From Fervidobacterium sp. UBA5837 (GTDB lineage Bacteria > Thermotogota > Thermotogae > Thermotogales > Fervidobacteriaceae): 64,000 nt of DNA. Below are positions 35,002 to 43,765 of this stretch, piece by piece. Made by a program: the position numbers and the translations under genes. The stretch is taken from assembly GCA_002432805.1 (NCBI GenBank), contig DJGV01000010.1:191617-255616 (forward strand). The letters are read 5' to 3'. The first letter of the stretch is position 1, and the number at the start of each line of letters is the position of its first letter. A model generated the notes under the pieces. It did no database searches. It was not told the origin of the DNA and saw only the letters and a program-made list of their open reading frames with translations.

Positions 35002-35034
35002 AATCAATGGACCGAAAAGGTCCATTGATTTTTT
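35002..35034 (+). terminator. Intrinsic terminator after the phosphoesterase/PQQ gene
   Basis: AATCAATGGACC (35002-35013) pairs with GGTCCATTGATT (35019-35030) around GAAAA, followed by a T run. The flanking A/T-rich arms could let it work for the convergent hcp gene too. Confidence 0.9.
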
Positions 35035-35035
35035 A

Positions 35036-35073
35036 CTATTGAGTGCACAATTGAGTGTACGATTGAGTGTTTA
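35036..35073. repeat. Short tandem repeat containing ATTGAGTG
   Basis: Three ATTGAGTG units spaced about 12-13 bases apart lie between the terminator and the end of hcp. They are imperfect in the linking bases. No function is apparent. Confidence 0.6.
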
Positions 35074-35092
35074 GATGTATGCAAACATCAAA

Positions 35093-36397
35093 TCAATACG
35101 TTCCAAGAATTTGCTTTATATCTTCCTCAGGTGTGCCAATGAGTTTTACGTTGTAATTGTTCACAAGCACATCGAGTATATCTTTGTTTATCCAAGCGGG
35201 TAGAATTGGACCTAAGTATATGCCCTTCATACCAAGTGATAACAACGTCCAGAAGATCGCAACTGCTTTCTGTTCCATCCACGTAAGCACGAGCGAGAGT
35301 GGTAGGTCAGTTACTTGGACACCAAACGTATCGGCAAGTGCCATCGCTATTTCAAGTGCAACGATTGCATCGTTACACTGTCCAACATCCAAGAGTCTTG
35401 GAATACCGTCGATATCACCAAGTTGCAAGTCATTTATCCTGAACTTTCCACATGCCAACGTTATAACAATTGTATCTTGCGGAAGTTTCTCAACGAACTC
35501 GCGGTAGTACGTACCACGTTTCGTTGGCGTATCGCATCCACCAACAACGAAGAAGTGCTTTATCTTACCGGCTTCGACGAGCTCCTTTATTTTACCGGCA
35601 AGTGACGTGACCACACCTGTGGAGAATCCCGTTGTCAATTTGTATGTTCCAGGTTGTTCTGGCAATTTTGGCAGTGACTTCGCTTTTGCTATGACTTCAG
35701 AATAATCGTAACCATCTATATGTTTCACACCTGGCAGTTGTGCAATCGATGTTGTAAACATACGATCCTTGTAGGAAGCTGGAGGAATCAATACACAATT
35801 ACTCGTCCCCAAAATGGCTGCTGGGTATTTGGCGAACAATTCCCTCTGATCGTACCAAGCTCCTCCCAAATTACCTGCCAAATTCTTGTACTTCCTAAGT
35901 CCAGGATAGCCGTGTGCAGGAAGCATCTCAGAGTGCGTGTAAACGTATACATCCGTACCCTCAACTTGCTTGAGAAGTTCTTCCAATGCCTTCATATTGT
36001 GCCCTGTGACAATTATTGCATGACCTTCTTTAGTGCCCGTTTCTACTTCTGCAGGTGTTGGTTCTCCGTACGTTTCGATATGTGCCTTTTTGAGCAACTT
36101 CATGACCTTGTAATTCATCTGACCTGCTTCGAGTGCCAGTTTCACGAAATCGTCACCATCGAAGTTGACATTCGTTAGAGTCGAATAGAGCCCTTTACCA
36201 AGATATGCTGCAATCTCCTCATCGACATACCCAAGTTCTCGTGCGTGATAATAATAAGCTGATATACCCTTGAGAATGTATATCAGGTTATCTTGCAATC
36301 TCGCAACGGTTGGTTGCTTTCCACACACTCCGCTAACCGTACATCCTTCGCCATTCAGAGTTTGGGAACACTGATAACAAAACATATTGAGAGCCAT
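35093..36397 (-). CDS. hcp: Hybrid cluster protein (hydroxylamine reductase), class III size
   Basis: About 434 residues, roughly 115 shorter than E. coli Hcp, as in class III proteins of thermophiles that lack part of the first helical domain. Hcp reduces hydroxylamine or nitric oxide and handles nitrosative stress. The N-terminal cluster cysteines lie in MFCYQCSQTLNGEGC and VSGVCGK (CX2CX8CX5C). Hybrid-cluster ligands are visible in GTSNCVLIPP, VVGGCDTP, TLACGKF and DVGQCND, plus a late glutamate-lysine pair (MEQKAVAI). ATG 36397 follows AGGAGGTGG; the frame further upstream is not conserved. Confidence 0.93.
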   Translation of the reverse strand: MALNMFCYQCSQTLNGEGCTVSGVCGKQPTVARLQDNLIYILKGISAYYYHARELGYVDEEIAAYLGKGLYSTLTNVNFDGDDFVKLALEAGQMNYKVMKLLKKAHIETYGEPTPAEVETGTKEGHAIIVTGHNMKALEELLKQVEGTDVYVYTHSEMLPAHGYPGLRKYKNLAGNLGGAWYDQRELFAKYPAAILGTSNCVLIPPASYKDRMFTTSIAQLPGVKHIDGYDYSEVIAKAKSLPKLPEQPGTYKLTTGFSTGVVTSLAGKIKELVEAGKIKHFFVVGGCDTPTKRGTYYREFVEKLPQDTIVITLACGKFRINDLQLGDIDGIPRLLDVGQCNDAIVALEIAMALADTFGVQVTDLPLSLVLTWMEQKAVAIFWTLLSLGMKGIYLGPILPAWINKDILDVLVNNYNVKLIGTPEEDIKQILGTY

Positions 36398-36655
36398 AAA
36401 GTTCCACCTCCTAAATGTAATAATAGTAACCTCTACAAAAACATCATACAACACTTTCAAAGAAAAATGCGTAATCTATGTTACGACTCCAAAAATCTGA
36501 AGAGACTCATCTGTTCGGGCTTCTCTTGTTTATTACATACCAAAATATCTTTCAATTTTCGTTCTTCACCGTGTACTATATTTTCATCGAGAGGGATTGC
36601 TCCTTTCTTGATCAACTCACGATTTTCTTGAGGGACATTGCTACCATTTCTATCT

Positions 36656-36685
36656 ATTATAGATATGCACTAAATCATTTTCCAA
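36656..36685 (-). promoter_or_regulatory. hcp: Candidate hcp promoter
   Basis: On the minus strand TTGGAA (36680-36685) and TATAAT (36656-36661) are 18 bases apart. It would give a leader of about 250 bases before hcp, long enough for regulation. No regulator site was recognised. Confidence 0.45.
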
Positions 36686-36723
36686 ACAAAACATATGCAA
36701 GCTACAACAGTGAAATGCAACAC

Positions 36724-36749
36724 AAAAAGCGGGCTGATTGCCCGCTTTT
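36724..36749 (-). terminator. Terminator downstream of acpP
   Basis: AAAAGCGGGC and GCCCGCTTTT form a 10-bp stem around TGATT. On the minus strand it is followed by TTTTTG, so it ends the acpP transcript before hcp. Confidence 0.85.
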
Positions 36750-36824
36750 GCGTACTTTTTAATTGTATCGCATCTTTCATTTCTTCGCCTTTATTAGCGT
36801 TTTCGTTACCTATCTTGCCTTGAA

Positions 36825-37070
36825 TTACTCTTTGACTTTTTCCATCAAAAGGTCGAGTATATCTTTAACTGTAAGCATCCTTTCGATCTCATCATCTTCG
36901 AGCTTTATACCAAACTCATCTTCGATGATCATTACAAGATCAAATGCATCCAAAGAGTCGGCACCAAGGTCTTCGATAATATGAGAATCCTCATCGATAT
37001 CTTCGATAGGGACGTTCAACTTTTCTGAGATCATTTCCGCAACTTTCTTGAAGAGTTCTTCTCTATTCAC
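36825..37070 (-). CDS. acpP: Acyl carrier protein
   Basis: 81 residues, highly acidic. It carries growing fatty acids on a 4'-phosphopantetheine attached to the serine of the DSL motif, here GADSLDAFDLV (about residue 39). GTG 37070 follows GGGAGGG at 9 bases. It stands alone with its own promoter and terminator, apart from other fatty-acid genes, and a long leader of about 200 bases precedes it. Confidence 0.96.
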   Translation of the reverse strand: MNREELFKKVAEMISEKLNVPIEDIDEDSHIIEDLGADSLDAFDLVMIIEDEFGIKLEDDEIERMLTVKDILDLLMEKVKE

Positions 37071-37278
37071 GACTCATCGCCCTCCCAAACAAATTCTGAA
37101 TAAACTGTTGAACTGTTTATGCAAACAATGAAACAAAGAAAGAAACAGTACCTAAATGGTGAAAAATAAAAAAGAATCGTCGATAAATCTAAAAACGGGG
37201 GAAATATGTGTGTTAAATCGCAAATATCACATATGCACGACTTAGAAAAAGCATTTATCAAAGTCTTCTGCTTCGTAT
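37071..37278 (-). other. Long untranslated leader of acpP
   Basis: The transcript from the promoter at 37279-37307 would carry about 200 bases before acpP. The message is rich in pyrimidines (runs of T and C). A 64-codon frame inside it is Phe/Cys-rich and not protein-like. No riboswitch fold was recognised by eye. Confidence 0.5.
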
Positions 37279-37307
37279 ATTTTAATCAATAATATATACT
37301 TTGTCAA
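37279..37307 (-). promoter_or_regulatory. acpP: Consensus promoter for acpP
   Basis: On the minus strand: -35 TTGACA (37302-37307), 17-base spacer, -10 TAAAAT (37279-37284). This is the closest match to the sigma-70 consensus seen in the window. Confidence 0.8.
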
Positions 37308-37395
37308 CAAATTTCTGAATTTCACGAACAAATTCCATAGCCAATTTCAAAATCAAGCATTCATGCATGAAAAGTTGTCAAAAATCATCACTTTC

Positions 37396-39117
37396 TCACA
37401 TCAATTCCTTCGTCATACTACCTATGAACATGAAGGCCTTCTTCCAGAATCCTTCCCCTTCTATATCTATTCCCATCTTTTCAAGCAACTTTTTAGGTGG
37501 ATACTTTCCACCACTTTCGAGTAGTTCTATGTACTTTGGCACAAAATTCTTCCCATCTTCCAGATACTTCTGATAAAGTGCAATGACAAGACAGTGAGCA
37601 AAATTGTACGCATAGACATAAAACGGTGTTTTGTAGAAATGAGATACCATGGCCCATTCATTCTTGTACCATTCCGGTATCTCAATAGACTCACCAAACA
37701 TCTGTTTCAATTGCTCGTAGTAAATCTCGTTTAATTCATCCCAACTCGCATAACCACTCTTCTCGACAAGGTCGAATGCCCTCAGCTCAAATTGTGCAAA
37801 TGTGTTTTGTCTATACGTTGTTGAAAATGTATCTTCAATCTTCGTGGCGATGAGTGCCATCTTCTCATCACCAGACAGCTTGTTCTTGAGGTTATCAAAC
37901 ACGAGAAATTCTCCAAAGACCGATGCTAATTCAGCAAGCGTCAAAGGTGTTGAATGGTTGAAATAAGTCTGCTTCAATGCAAGACTACCATGCAATCCGT
38001 GGCCCAATTCGTGGGCAAGTGTCATTATAGAATTCATATCACCACTGAAATTCGTAAACACATACGGTGGTAACTTCGTTGTCGAATATATACAGTAGGC
38101 ACCCGAAGTCTTGCCTTTCTTTGGATATAGATCTATTCTTGATTCATCAAAGAAACTCTCCACAATCTTGCCAGCTCGTTCATCGAATGAATAATACGCA
38201 TTCAATACAATATCTCGTGCCTCTTCAAAGGAGAACTTTTTGACATTCTTTGTGATAGGTGCATAAATATCAGCTGAAGTTATTTTCTCATTCAAAAATC
38301 TGGACTTCCATTTGTAATAGTCCTTCACTATATTCACGCTATCATTCGTTGCTTCTATCAACCTATCGACACTCTCATCCGTCACTTCGTTGGCAAAATT
38401 CCTCATCGATATCGGGCGAGGATATCTTCTCAGCTTACTTTCCACAGTGTAATCTTTGATGATGAGATTGTAAACTTCCGTCATCACAATCGAGTCTTCC
38501 TTGAACCTTTCAAGATAAACCTTCATTGCCCTTTTCCTGAGCTCACTATTCGTAGAGCGACGGAGTGAACGCATCTGTTCTGAATTCAGAGTCTTTACCT
38601 CTCCATCGACATCAAGCTCAAATATATACGAACTTTCAATGCGACTGTGTATCTTAGAAATTGCCTCACGCCTTGAAACTGAAGTAGCCGCGAGTACCTG
38701 CTCTGCTTCTTTAGACAGTAGATGCTTTCTTCTTTCCATCAATCTCGAAATGTAGTGTTCGTAATTCTGCGCCTTTTCTACCATATCGTTGAGCATCTTA
38801 TCAGATAAAGAAGAAAGGTACACAGAAAGCCTTGCGCTGAATTCATCAAACTGAGTCTCTATACCTTGCAGTGTACCGAGCAGTTTTTGAGCTTGAGGAT
38901 CATCAGTGCTCGTTGTGTAACGCATCCATGCATATTGCACGGATTTACCAAATTCATCCATCTCATCTTCGATCTTGCGAAGGAGTTCCACAAGCATTCC
39001 AACATCCGTCATCTGTTCCAACTCATTCACATACTTTCCGACCATCTTCAAATGTTCTCTGGCATTAGCTAATGCCTTCTCATCACTCTCGAAAATTGCA
39101 GACAAGTTCCAATTCAA
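37396..39117 (-). CDS. pepF: Oligoendopeptidase F, M3 family
   Basis: 573 residues. A cytoplasmic zinc metallopeptidase that degrades short peptides. The M3 zinc motif HELGH appears in LAHELGHGLHGSLAL (about residue 365), with the third ligand glutamate in AELASVFGEFLVF. The GAYCIYSTTKLPPYVFTNF and SHFYKTPFYVYAYNFA blocks are PepF-specific. TTG 39117 is preceded by GGGGGGAG. It is a stand-alone gene between lepA and acpP. Confidence 0.94.
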   Translation of the reverse strand: MNWNLSAIFESDEKALANAREHLKMVGKYVNELEQMTDVGMLVELLRKIEDEMDEFGKSVQYAWMRYTTSTDDPQAQKLLGTLQGIETQFDEFSARLSVYLSSLSDKMLNDMVEKAQNYEHYISRLMERRKHLLSKEAEQVLAATSVSRREAISKIHSRIESSYIFELDVDGEVKTLNSEQMRSLRRSTNSELRKRAMKVYLERFKEDSIVMTEVYNLIIKDYTVESKLRRYPRPISMRNFANEVTDESVDRLIEATNDSVNIVKDYYKWKSRFLNEKITSADIYAPITKNVKKFSFEEARDIVLNAYYSFDERAGKIVESFFDESRIDLYPKKGKTSGAYCIYSTTKLPPYVFTNFSGDMNSIMTLAHELGHGLHGSLALKQTYFNHSTPLTLAELASVFGEFLVFDNLKNKLSGDEKMALIATKIEDTFSTTYRQNTFAQFELRAFDLVEKSGYASWDELNEIYYEQLKQMFGESIEIPEWYKNEWAMVSHFYKTPFYVYAYNFAHCLVIALYQKYLEDGKNFVPKYIELLESGGKYPPKKLLEKMGIDIEGEGFWKKAFMFIGSMTKELM

Positions 39118-39158
39118 AATGGCTCCCCCCTAACCTCTGTGAATCTCTTGCATCTTCT

Positions 39159-40976
39159 TTACTTTTCCTCGTCCTCACCTATTCTGAGCATGGCAAGGAA
39201 TGCCTCTTGTGGTATGGATACGTTGCCTATCTCTCTGAGTTTCTTCTTTCCTTCCTTTTGCTTCTCAAGTAGTTTCATCTTCCTTGTAATATCTCCACCG
39301 TAGCATTTCGCGAGCACGTCTTTTCTAAGTGCTCTGACGGTTGACCTTGCTATGAATCTACCATCTGCCTTTGCCTGTATGGGTATTTCGAATTGATGTT
39401 GCGGAATCAGGTCTGCTAGTTTGTCTACCAAACGTCTTGCTGTATCGTATGCCTTACTCCTGTGAGCAATGAACGACAATGCGTCGACGGGCTCTTTGTT
39501 CACGTATATCGATATCTTCACCAGCTCGCTCTTTCTATGTTCGATGTATTCGTAGTCCATCGATGCGTATCCTCTACTAACTGCCTTCATGCGATCGAAG
39601 AAATCGAATATGATCTCCGCAAGTGGTACCTCAAAGTGCATGACAACACGCTCATGTCCTGCATTCTCCGTAGAGATCATAGTTCCACGCTTTTCGTTTT
39701 GAACAAGATTCATCAGCTTCCCGATGTATTCTGGCGGTGTGATTATAGACAATTTGACGTACGGTTCGTATATTTCGGCAATGTCTTCTCCATCTGGGAA
39801 CTTTGCCGGATCATCTATCGTAAGCTCTCGATCATCTCTGAAGACGAGTTTGTATTCAACGTTCGGTGCTGTCAATATAACGGCCATTTCGTATTCTCTT
39901 TCAAGCCTTTCTTTAACAACATCCATGTGTAGAAGTCCGAGAAAACCACATCTGAATCCAAAGCCGAGCGCAGGCGAGTGGTCCGGCCTGTAAATTATTG
40001 CGGCATCGTTTAGTTTGTACTTGTCGAGTGCCTTTCTCAATTCTTCGTAGTATTCCGGCAGTCCGGGATACATACCTGCATAGACCATCGGTTTGACTTC
40101 TTTGTAACCGGGCAATGGCTCTTTCGTCGGATTTTCCGGCTTTGTGATCGTATCTCCTATCTTCGCTTTTGAGACGTCTTTCAATCCTGCCACTACGTAT
40201 CCTATATCTCCAGGTCCCAGTTTCTCTGCAGGCGTCATCTCAGGAGCAAATGTACCAATTTCAACGACTTCGTATATCTCATCACTCATCATCATCTTTA
40301 TCTTATCGCCAGGCCTTATCTCACCGTCGAAGATTCTAACGTACGTGACTGCACCACGGTATTTATCATATTTTGCATCAAAGATAAGTGCCCTTAGACG
40401 ATCATCGTCACTTGTTTTTGGCGCAGGTACGAGCCTTATGACCGCTTCGAGTAGTTCTTTAATACCGATACCCTCTTTCGCGCTTATTCTGAATATATCC
40501 TCACTTGGTATGCCGATCAAATCTTCGATTTCTGCAACAGTCTCGTCTATGTTAGCCAGAGGCATATCTATCTTGTTGACTGCAGGGACAATCTCCAAAT
40601 TGTGTTCTACCGCCTTGTACGTGTTGGCAACAGTCTGTGCTTGGACGCCCTGTGTTGCGTCGACGAGTAAGATTGCACCTTCAACAGCTGCCATGCTTCT
40701 ATCCACTTCGTAAGAGAAGTCTACATGTCCTGGCGTATCGACTATATTGATTTCGTATTCATTTCCATCATCTGCTGTGTAGAATACTCTGAGTGGGTGA
40801 GATTTGATCGTGATTCCTCTTTCTCTTTCGATATCCATACTGTCAAGGTACTGTTCACGCATCTTGCGCTTTTCGACAGAATTTGTCATCTCCAAAATCC
40901 TGTCTGTAAGCGTAGTCTTTCCATGGTCTATGTGTGCGATGATACATATGTTCCTGATCTTCTCAATTTTTCTCAT
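39159..40976 (-). CDS. lepA: Elongation factor 4 (LepA)
   Basis: 605 residues, the standard length. A ribosome-binding GTPase that acts in translation or 30S biogenesis. GTPase motifs AHIDHGKTTL, DTPGHVDFSYE and NKIDMPLA, the domain II, and the LepA-specific C-terminal domain (AKCYGGDITRKMKLLEKQKEGKKK) are intact. The start ATG overlaps the mscS stop by 14 bases; GGAGGGG lies 12 bases upstream, so the genes are coupled. Confidence 0.97.
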   Translation of the reverse strand: MRKIEKIRNICIIAHIDHGKTTLTDRILEMTNSVEKRKMREQYLDSMDIERERGITIKSHPLRVFYTADDGNEYEINIVDTPGHVDFSYEVDRSMAAVEGAILLVDATQGVQAQTVANTYKAVEHNLEIVPAVNKIDMPLANIDETVAEIEDLIGIPSEDIFRISAKEGIGIKELLEAVIRLVPAPKTSDDDRLRALIFDAKYDKYRGAVTYVRIFDGEIRPGDKIKMMMSDEIYEVVEIGTFAPEMTPAEKLGPGDIGYVVAGLKDVSKAKIGDTITKPENPTKEPLPGYKEVKPMVYAGMYPGLPEYYEELRKALDKYKLNDAAIIYRPDHSPALGFGFRCGFLGLLHMDVVKERLEREYEMAVILTAPNVEYKLVFRDDRELTIDDPAKFPDGEDIAEIYEPYVKLSIITPPEYIGKLMNLVQNEKRGTMISTENAGHERVVMHFEVPLAEIIFDFFDRMKAVSRGYASMDYEYIEHRKSELVKISIYVNKEPVDALSFIAHRSKAYDTARRLVDKLADLIPQHQFEIPIQAKADGRFIARSTVRALRKDVLAKCYGGDITRKMKLLEKQKEGKKKLREIGNVSIPQEAFLAMLRIGEDEEK

Positions 40977-41790
40977 TACCTACATTCCCCTCCGCATCAT
41001 ATCTATTCCATATTCTTACATCGAGTATGTTGTATGGTATAACAATTCCATTCTCATCAAATATCCTCTTTATCCTTATCGTTAATGCATTCAGAGAATC
41101 GAAATACGTTGCTCGTTCAGTCCAAAACATGACGGTGTACGTTATGCCGCTAGAATTGAACGAATTGAATACCACGGAGTTCCCAACCGATTCATCTTTT
41201 ACTACAAGCGGTTCTTCTTCTATCGCACGTTTGAGTAGCGCAATGACTTTTTCCATGTCGGATTTGTAATCGACCGTTACACTTAGTTCTATTCTCCTAA
41301 CATTTGTTGGCCAGAATTTTGTGACTGTACCGGACCATACCTTTCTATTCGGTATGAGCACTAATTTTCCATCGAACGTTCGCAGAAGTGTATTGTTCAT
41401 CTTCAGCACGTCCACGATTCCCGTCTGTCCATCTATGTCTACTACCTCGCCTTCGAAGACTTTTTTAGTGACGAGCACTAATATACCAGATAGAAAATTG
41501 GTGAGTGGTTCTTGGAATGCCAACCCTAACACAACGCCTGATATACCAAGACCTGCAAGATATGGTGCGAGGTCTACGTTCCATATCGACAATATTGCAG
41601 CAATTCCAAAGCTGTACACCATGAAGGCGATCAATAAAGATAGTGTTTTAGGTGCCTTCACCTCTTTCCCTATCGTTGATGTGAATCTGTTGATAGACCT
41701 CATAATGAGTCTGTGTATTATGTAGGGTACTATTATGCTTACAATCGATAGGATTATATTCATCAATATAGCTAAAGCGGCAGCTGACAT
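40963..41790 (-). CDS. MscS-family mechanosensitive channel
   Basis: About 275 residues, with three N-terminal membrane helices, the conserved pore/beta block GISGVVLGLAFQEPLTNFLSGI (about 83-104), a beta domain with VVDIDGQTGIVDVLKMNNT, and the mixed C-terminal domain. It is the small-conductance type, complementing mscL in this window. ATG 41790 has GAGGTGG upstream; TTG 41805 is an unneeded extension. It lies between trpS and lepA and overlaps lepA. Confidence 0.92.
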   Translation of the reverse strand: MSAAALAILMNIILSIVSIIVPYIIHRLIMRSINRFTSTIGKEVKAPKTLSLLIAFMVYSFGIAAILSIWNVDLAPYLAGLGISGVVLGLAFQEPLTNFLSGILVLVTKKVFEGEVVDIDGQTGIVDVLKMNNTLLRTFDGKLVLIPNRKVWSGTVTKFWPTNVRRIELSVTVDYKSDMEKVIALLKRAIEEEPLVVKDESVGNSVVFNSFNSSGITYTVMFWTERATYFDSLNALTIRIKRIFDENGIVIPYNILDVRIWNRYDAEGNVGNEKN

Positions 41791-41815
41791 ACTTCCACCT
41801 CGCAATCAGATGAGA

Positions 41816-42796
41816 TCAGTACATGAGTCCAATGACGTTTCTCGCCTCTTCCATCGTCTGTTTGGCTATTGACGATGCCTTTGCATTACCATTTTCGAGT
41901 GTTTCGTTCACATCATCTTCTGTGATTTTATCGTATCTTTCCCAGATCGGTGACAATCGTTCCACCATGTGTTTGAGAAGCAATTTCTTGCAGTCTATGC
42001 AACCGATCTTAGCTTGTGTACACCCTTCTATAACCCACTGCGTTTCTTCGGGATTATCTATCGTACCAAATGCCTTGTGATAATCCCACACGGGACAGAT
42101 TTCCGGATTTCCGGGGTCTGTTTTGCGCTTTCGTGCAGGGTCTGTGATCATGGGAAGAATCATCTTTGACATATCATTTTCGGTTGTTATCAGAGGTATT
42201 GTGTTACTGTAACTCTTGCTCATCTTCCTTCCATCCGTGCCGAGCATTTTTGGTACCTTCGATAACAATTCTTTCGGTTCCGGGAAGACTTCCTTTTTGA
42301 ATGTGTAATTGAACCGCCTGGCTATTTCTCTAGTGAGTTCTACATGGTAAACTTGATCTTCACCAACGGGTACTCCGTCTGCCTTGTACATAAGTATATC
42401 CGCTGCTTGTAGTACTGGATACATGAGAAATCCTGAATTAGATAGATCTCTATCGGTTATCTGTTGCCTCATTTCTTTGTATGTTGGCACACGTTCGAGC
42501 CAAGAAACGGGCGTTACCATCGACAGAAGCACCATCAATTCGGCATGTTCCTTTATTGCAGATTGTACAAACAATGTAGATTTGTTGAGCCCGACTGCCA
42601 TGAAGGTCTTCATCAATTCTTTCGTGTATTCTCTTAGTGTAGACGTATCTTCAAAATTTGTCGTGAGTGCGTGCCAATCTGCAACGAAGAAAAAGGTATC
42701 GTTATCTTCCTGTAGCCTTAGCCAATTTTCAAATACGCCAACAAAATGACCAATATGGACTCTGCCCGTTGGTCTTATACCACTTAGTATTCTCAA
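41816..42796 (-). CDS. trpS: Tryptophanyl-tRNA synthetase with a four-cysteine cluster motif
   Basis: 326 residues, class I synthetase. HIGH motif as GRVHIGHFVG (about 11-20) and KMSKS in GRKMSKSYSN (about residue 194). Between the core and the C-terminus are four cysteines in CPVWDYH, GCTQAKIGC and IDC (spacing CX24CX6CX2C), like the 4Fe-4S site known in the T. maritima enzyme, where it helps anticodon recognition. TTG 42796 follows GAGGAGG at about 9 bases. Confidence 0.95.
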   Translation of the reverse strand: MRILSGIRPTGRVHIGHFVGVFENWLRLQEDNDTFFFVADWHALTTNFEDTSTLREYTKELMKTFMAVGLNKSTLFVQSAIKEHAELMVLLSMVTPVSWLERVPTYKEMRQQITDRDLSNSGFLMYPVLQAADILMYKADGVPVGEDQVYHVELTREIARRFNYTFKKEVFPEPKELLSKVPKMLGTDGRKMSKSYSNTIPLITTENDMSKMILPMITDPARKRKTDPGNPEICPVWDYHKAFGTIDNPEETQWVIEGCTQAKIGCIDCKKLLLKHMVERLSPIWERYDKITEDDVNETLENGNAKASSIAKQTMEEARNVIGLMY

Positions 42797-42873
42797 TTCT
42801 TTCGACCTCCTCGAAAATTATGTCAAAAAATTTACAGCGAAAAATTATGACAAAGACATTTTACGAGATTGCA

Positions 42874-43377
42874 CTAAAACAATGGTTCAAATCCTTGTTG
42901 TGACCAGTAGGCCTTCATTGCATCGTTGTACGCATCCATGAGCATCTTTTTGTGTCCATCTTCCCAATCGGCAAGCATGTTCAGTATCTTTTTCATCTCA
43001 GAGTCTTCTACCTTCTTTGCACTCATTCGGTAGAATTCCTCAAAATCCTCTTCTATAAGGTATGCCATTCTTAGTATACTCATATCGTTTGCCAATTCAT
43101 CGACACTACCACTAACCATTTCGGACTTCTCCTTCGATTCAAAGAAGTCACTCTTCACAACGGGCGGTTCCACTTCCATCTCCACATTCTCGTTGCGTTC
43201 TACCTTTTTCATGAGGCCCTTGATGAATTTCACGTGGTCATCTTCCATCTTCCAAAGGCTTTCTACAATTTCCTTTACATCTTTGTTGATAACTCTACTC
43301 GATTTTTCCTTGTAAAATTCCCTACCTTCTATCTCCCTTGCGTAGGCGAATCTCAGAATACCCATAATTTTCTCCAT
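42874..43377 (-). CDS. Ferritin-like di-iron protein
   Basis: About 167 residues, all-helical. Two EXXH-type pairs are visible: AREIEGREFYKEKS then KMEDDHVKFIKGL in the first half, and YLIEEDFEEFYRMSA then DWEDGHKKML in the second, giving a rubrerythrin-like di-iron site without the rubredoxin domain. It may detoxify peroxide or buffer iron. ATG 43377 has AAGGAG at 8 bases. Family membership is clear; the substrate is not. Confidence 0.82.
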   Translation of the reverse strand: MEKIMGILRFAYAREIEGREFYKEKSSRVINKDVKEIVESLWKMEDDHVKFIKGLMKKVERNENVEMEVEPPVVKSDFFESKEKSEMVSGSVDELANDMSILRMAYLIEEDFEEFYRMSAKKVEDSEMKKILNMLADWEDGHKKMLMDAYNDAMKAYWSQQGFEPLF

Positions 43378-43475
43378 ACATCCCACTCCTTTTATTTTTT
43401 GGAACTTTTTGGAATGTAGCTATCTTCTATCTACAAGTACACCGAGTATACCAAGTATACCATGCATACCGCAAA

Positions 43476-43754
43476 CTACATTGTAAATTCTTTTATTCTG
43501 TCCAAGAAATCCCTAATTTCGTATTCCGAGAAGTTTCTCGCGAATCTCTTCATTTCATTGCCTTCCGAGTTGATAAAGATGATCGTTGGCACTGTAAAAA
43601 CCATATTTTGCGCAGCAAATTCCGGTTTTTCAGTCACATCTATGATTTCAATTGGAATATCGTAGTCCCTTGCTACTCTCTCCATCTTCGGTAAAAATGC
43701 AGTGCAAACACCACACATGTTGTTTTTGAAATATATTGCTTTTACATTATTCAT
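43476..43754 (-). CDS. Thioredoxin-fold protein with CGVC motif
   Basis: About 92 residues, short for thioredoxin (about 105). The redox motif MCGVCTAF follows a YFKNN strand, and a cis-proline is present in FTVPTIIFIN. GVC is unusual (thioredoxin has CGPC). ATG 43754 follows GAGGAG at 7 bases. It lies 11 bases beyond the PBP2 stop; the ferritin-like gene follows, so peroxide-related redox work is possible but unproven. Confidence 0.82.
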   Translation of the reverse strand: MNNVKAIYFKNNMCGVCTAFLPKMERVARDYDIPIEIIDVTEKPEFAAQNMVFTVPTIIFINSEGNEMKRFARNFSEYEIRDFLDRIKEFTM

Positions 43755-43765
43755 ACAATCACTCC

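Larger units (their letters stand above)
36398..36823. other. Non-coding stretch between hcp and acpP
   Basis: About 430 bases. It holds the acpP terminator (36724-36749), a candidate hcp promoter on the minus strand (TTGGAA at 36680-36685, 18 bases, TATAAT at 36656-36661) and a long hcp leader of about 250 bases. On the minus strand the frame 36481-36669 is open for 62 codons with a protein-like composition but no good start codon. Confidence 0.6.

Noticed and set aside
37067..37261. 64-codon frame before acpP on the minus strand
   Set aside because: Rich in Phe and Cys, no ribosome site, lies in the acpP leader; unlikely to be a protein.
40144..40713. 189-codon frame on the plus strand opposite lepA
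   Set aside because: LepA is certain on the other strand; the antisense frame is Ser/Thr-rich without family features.
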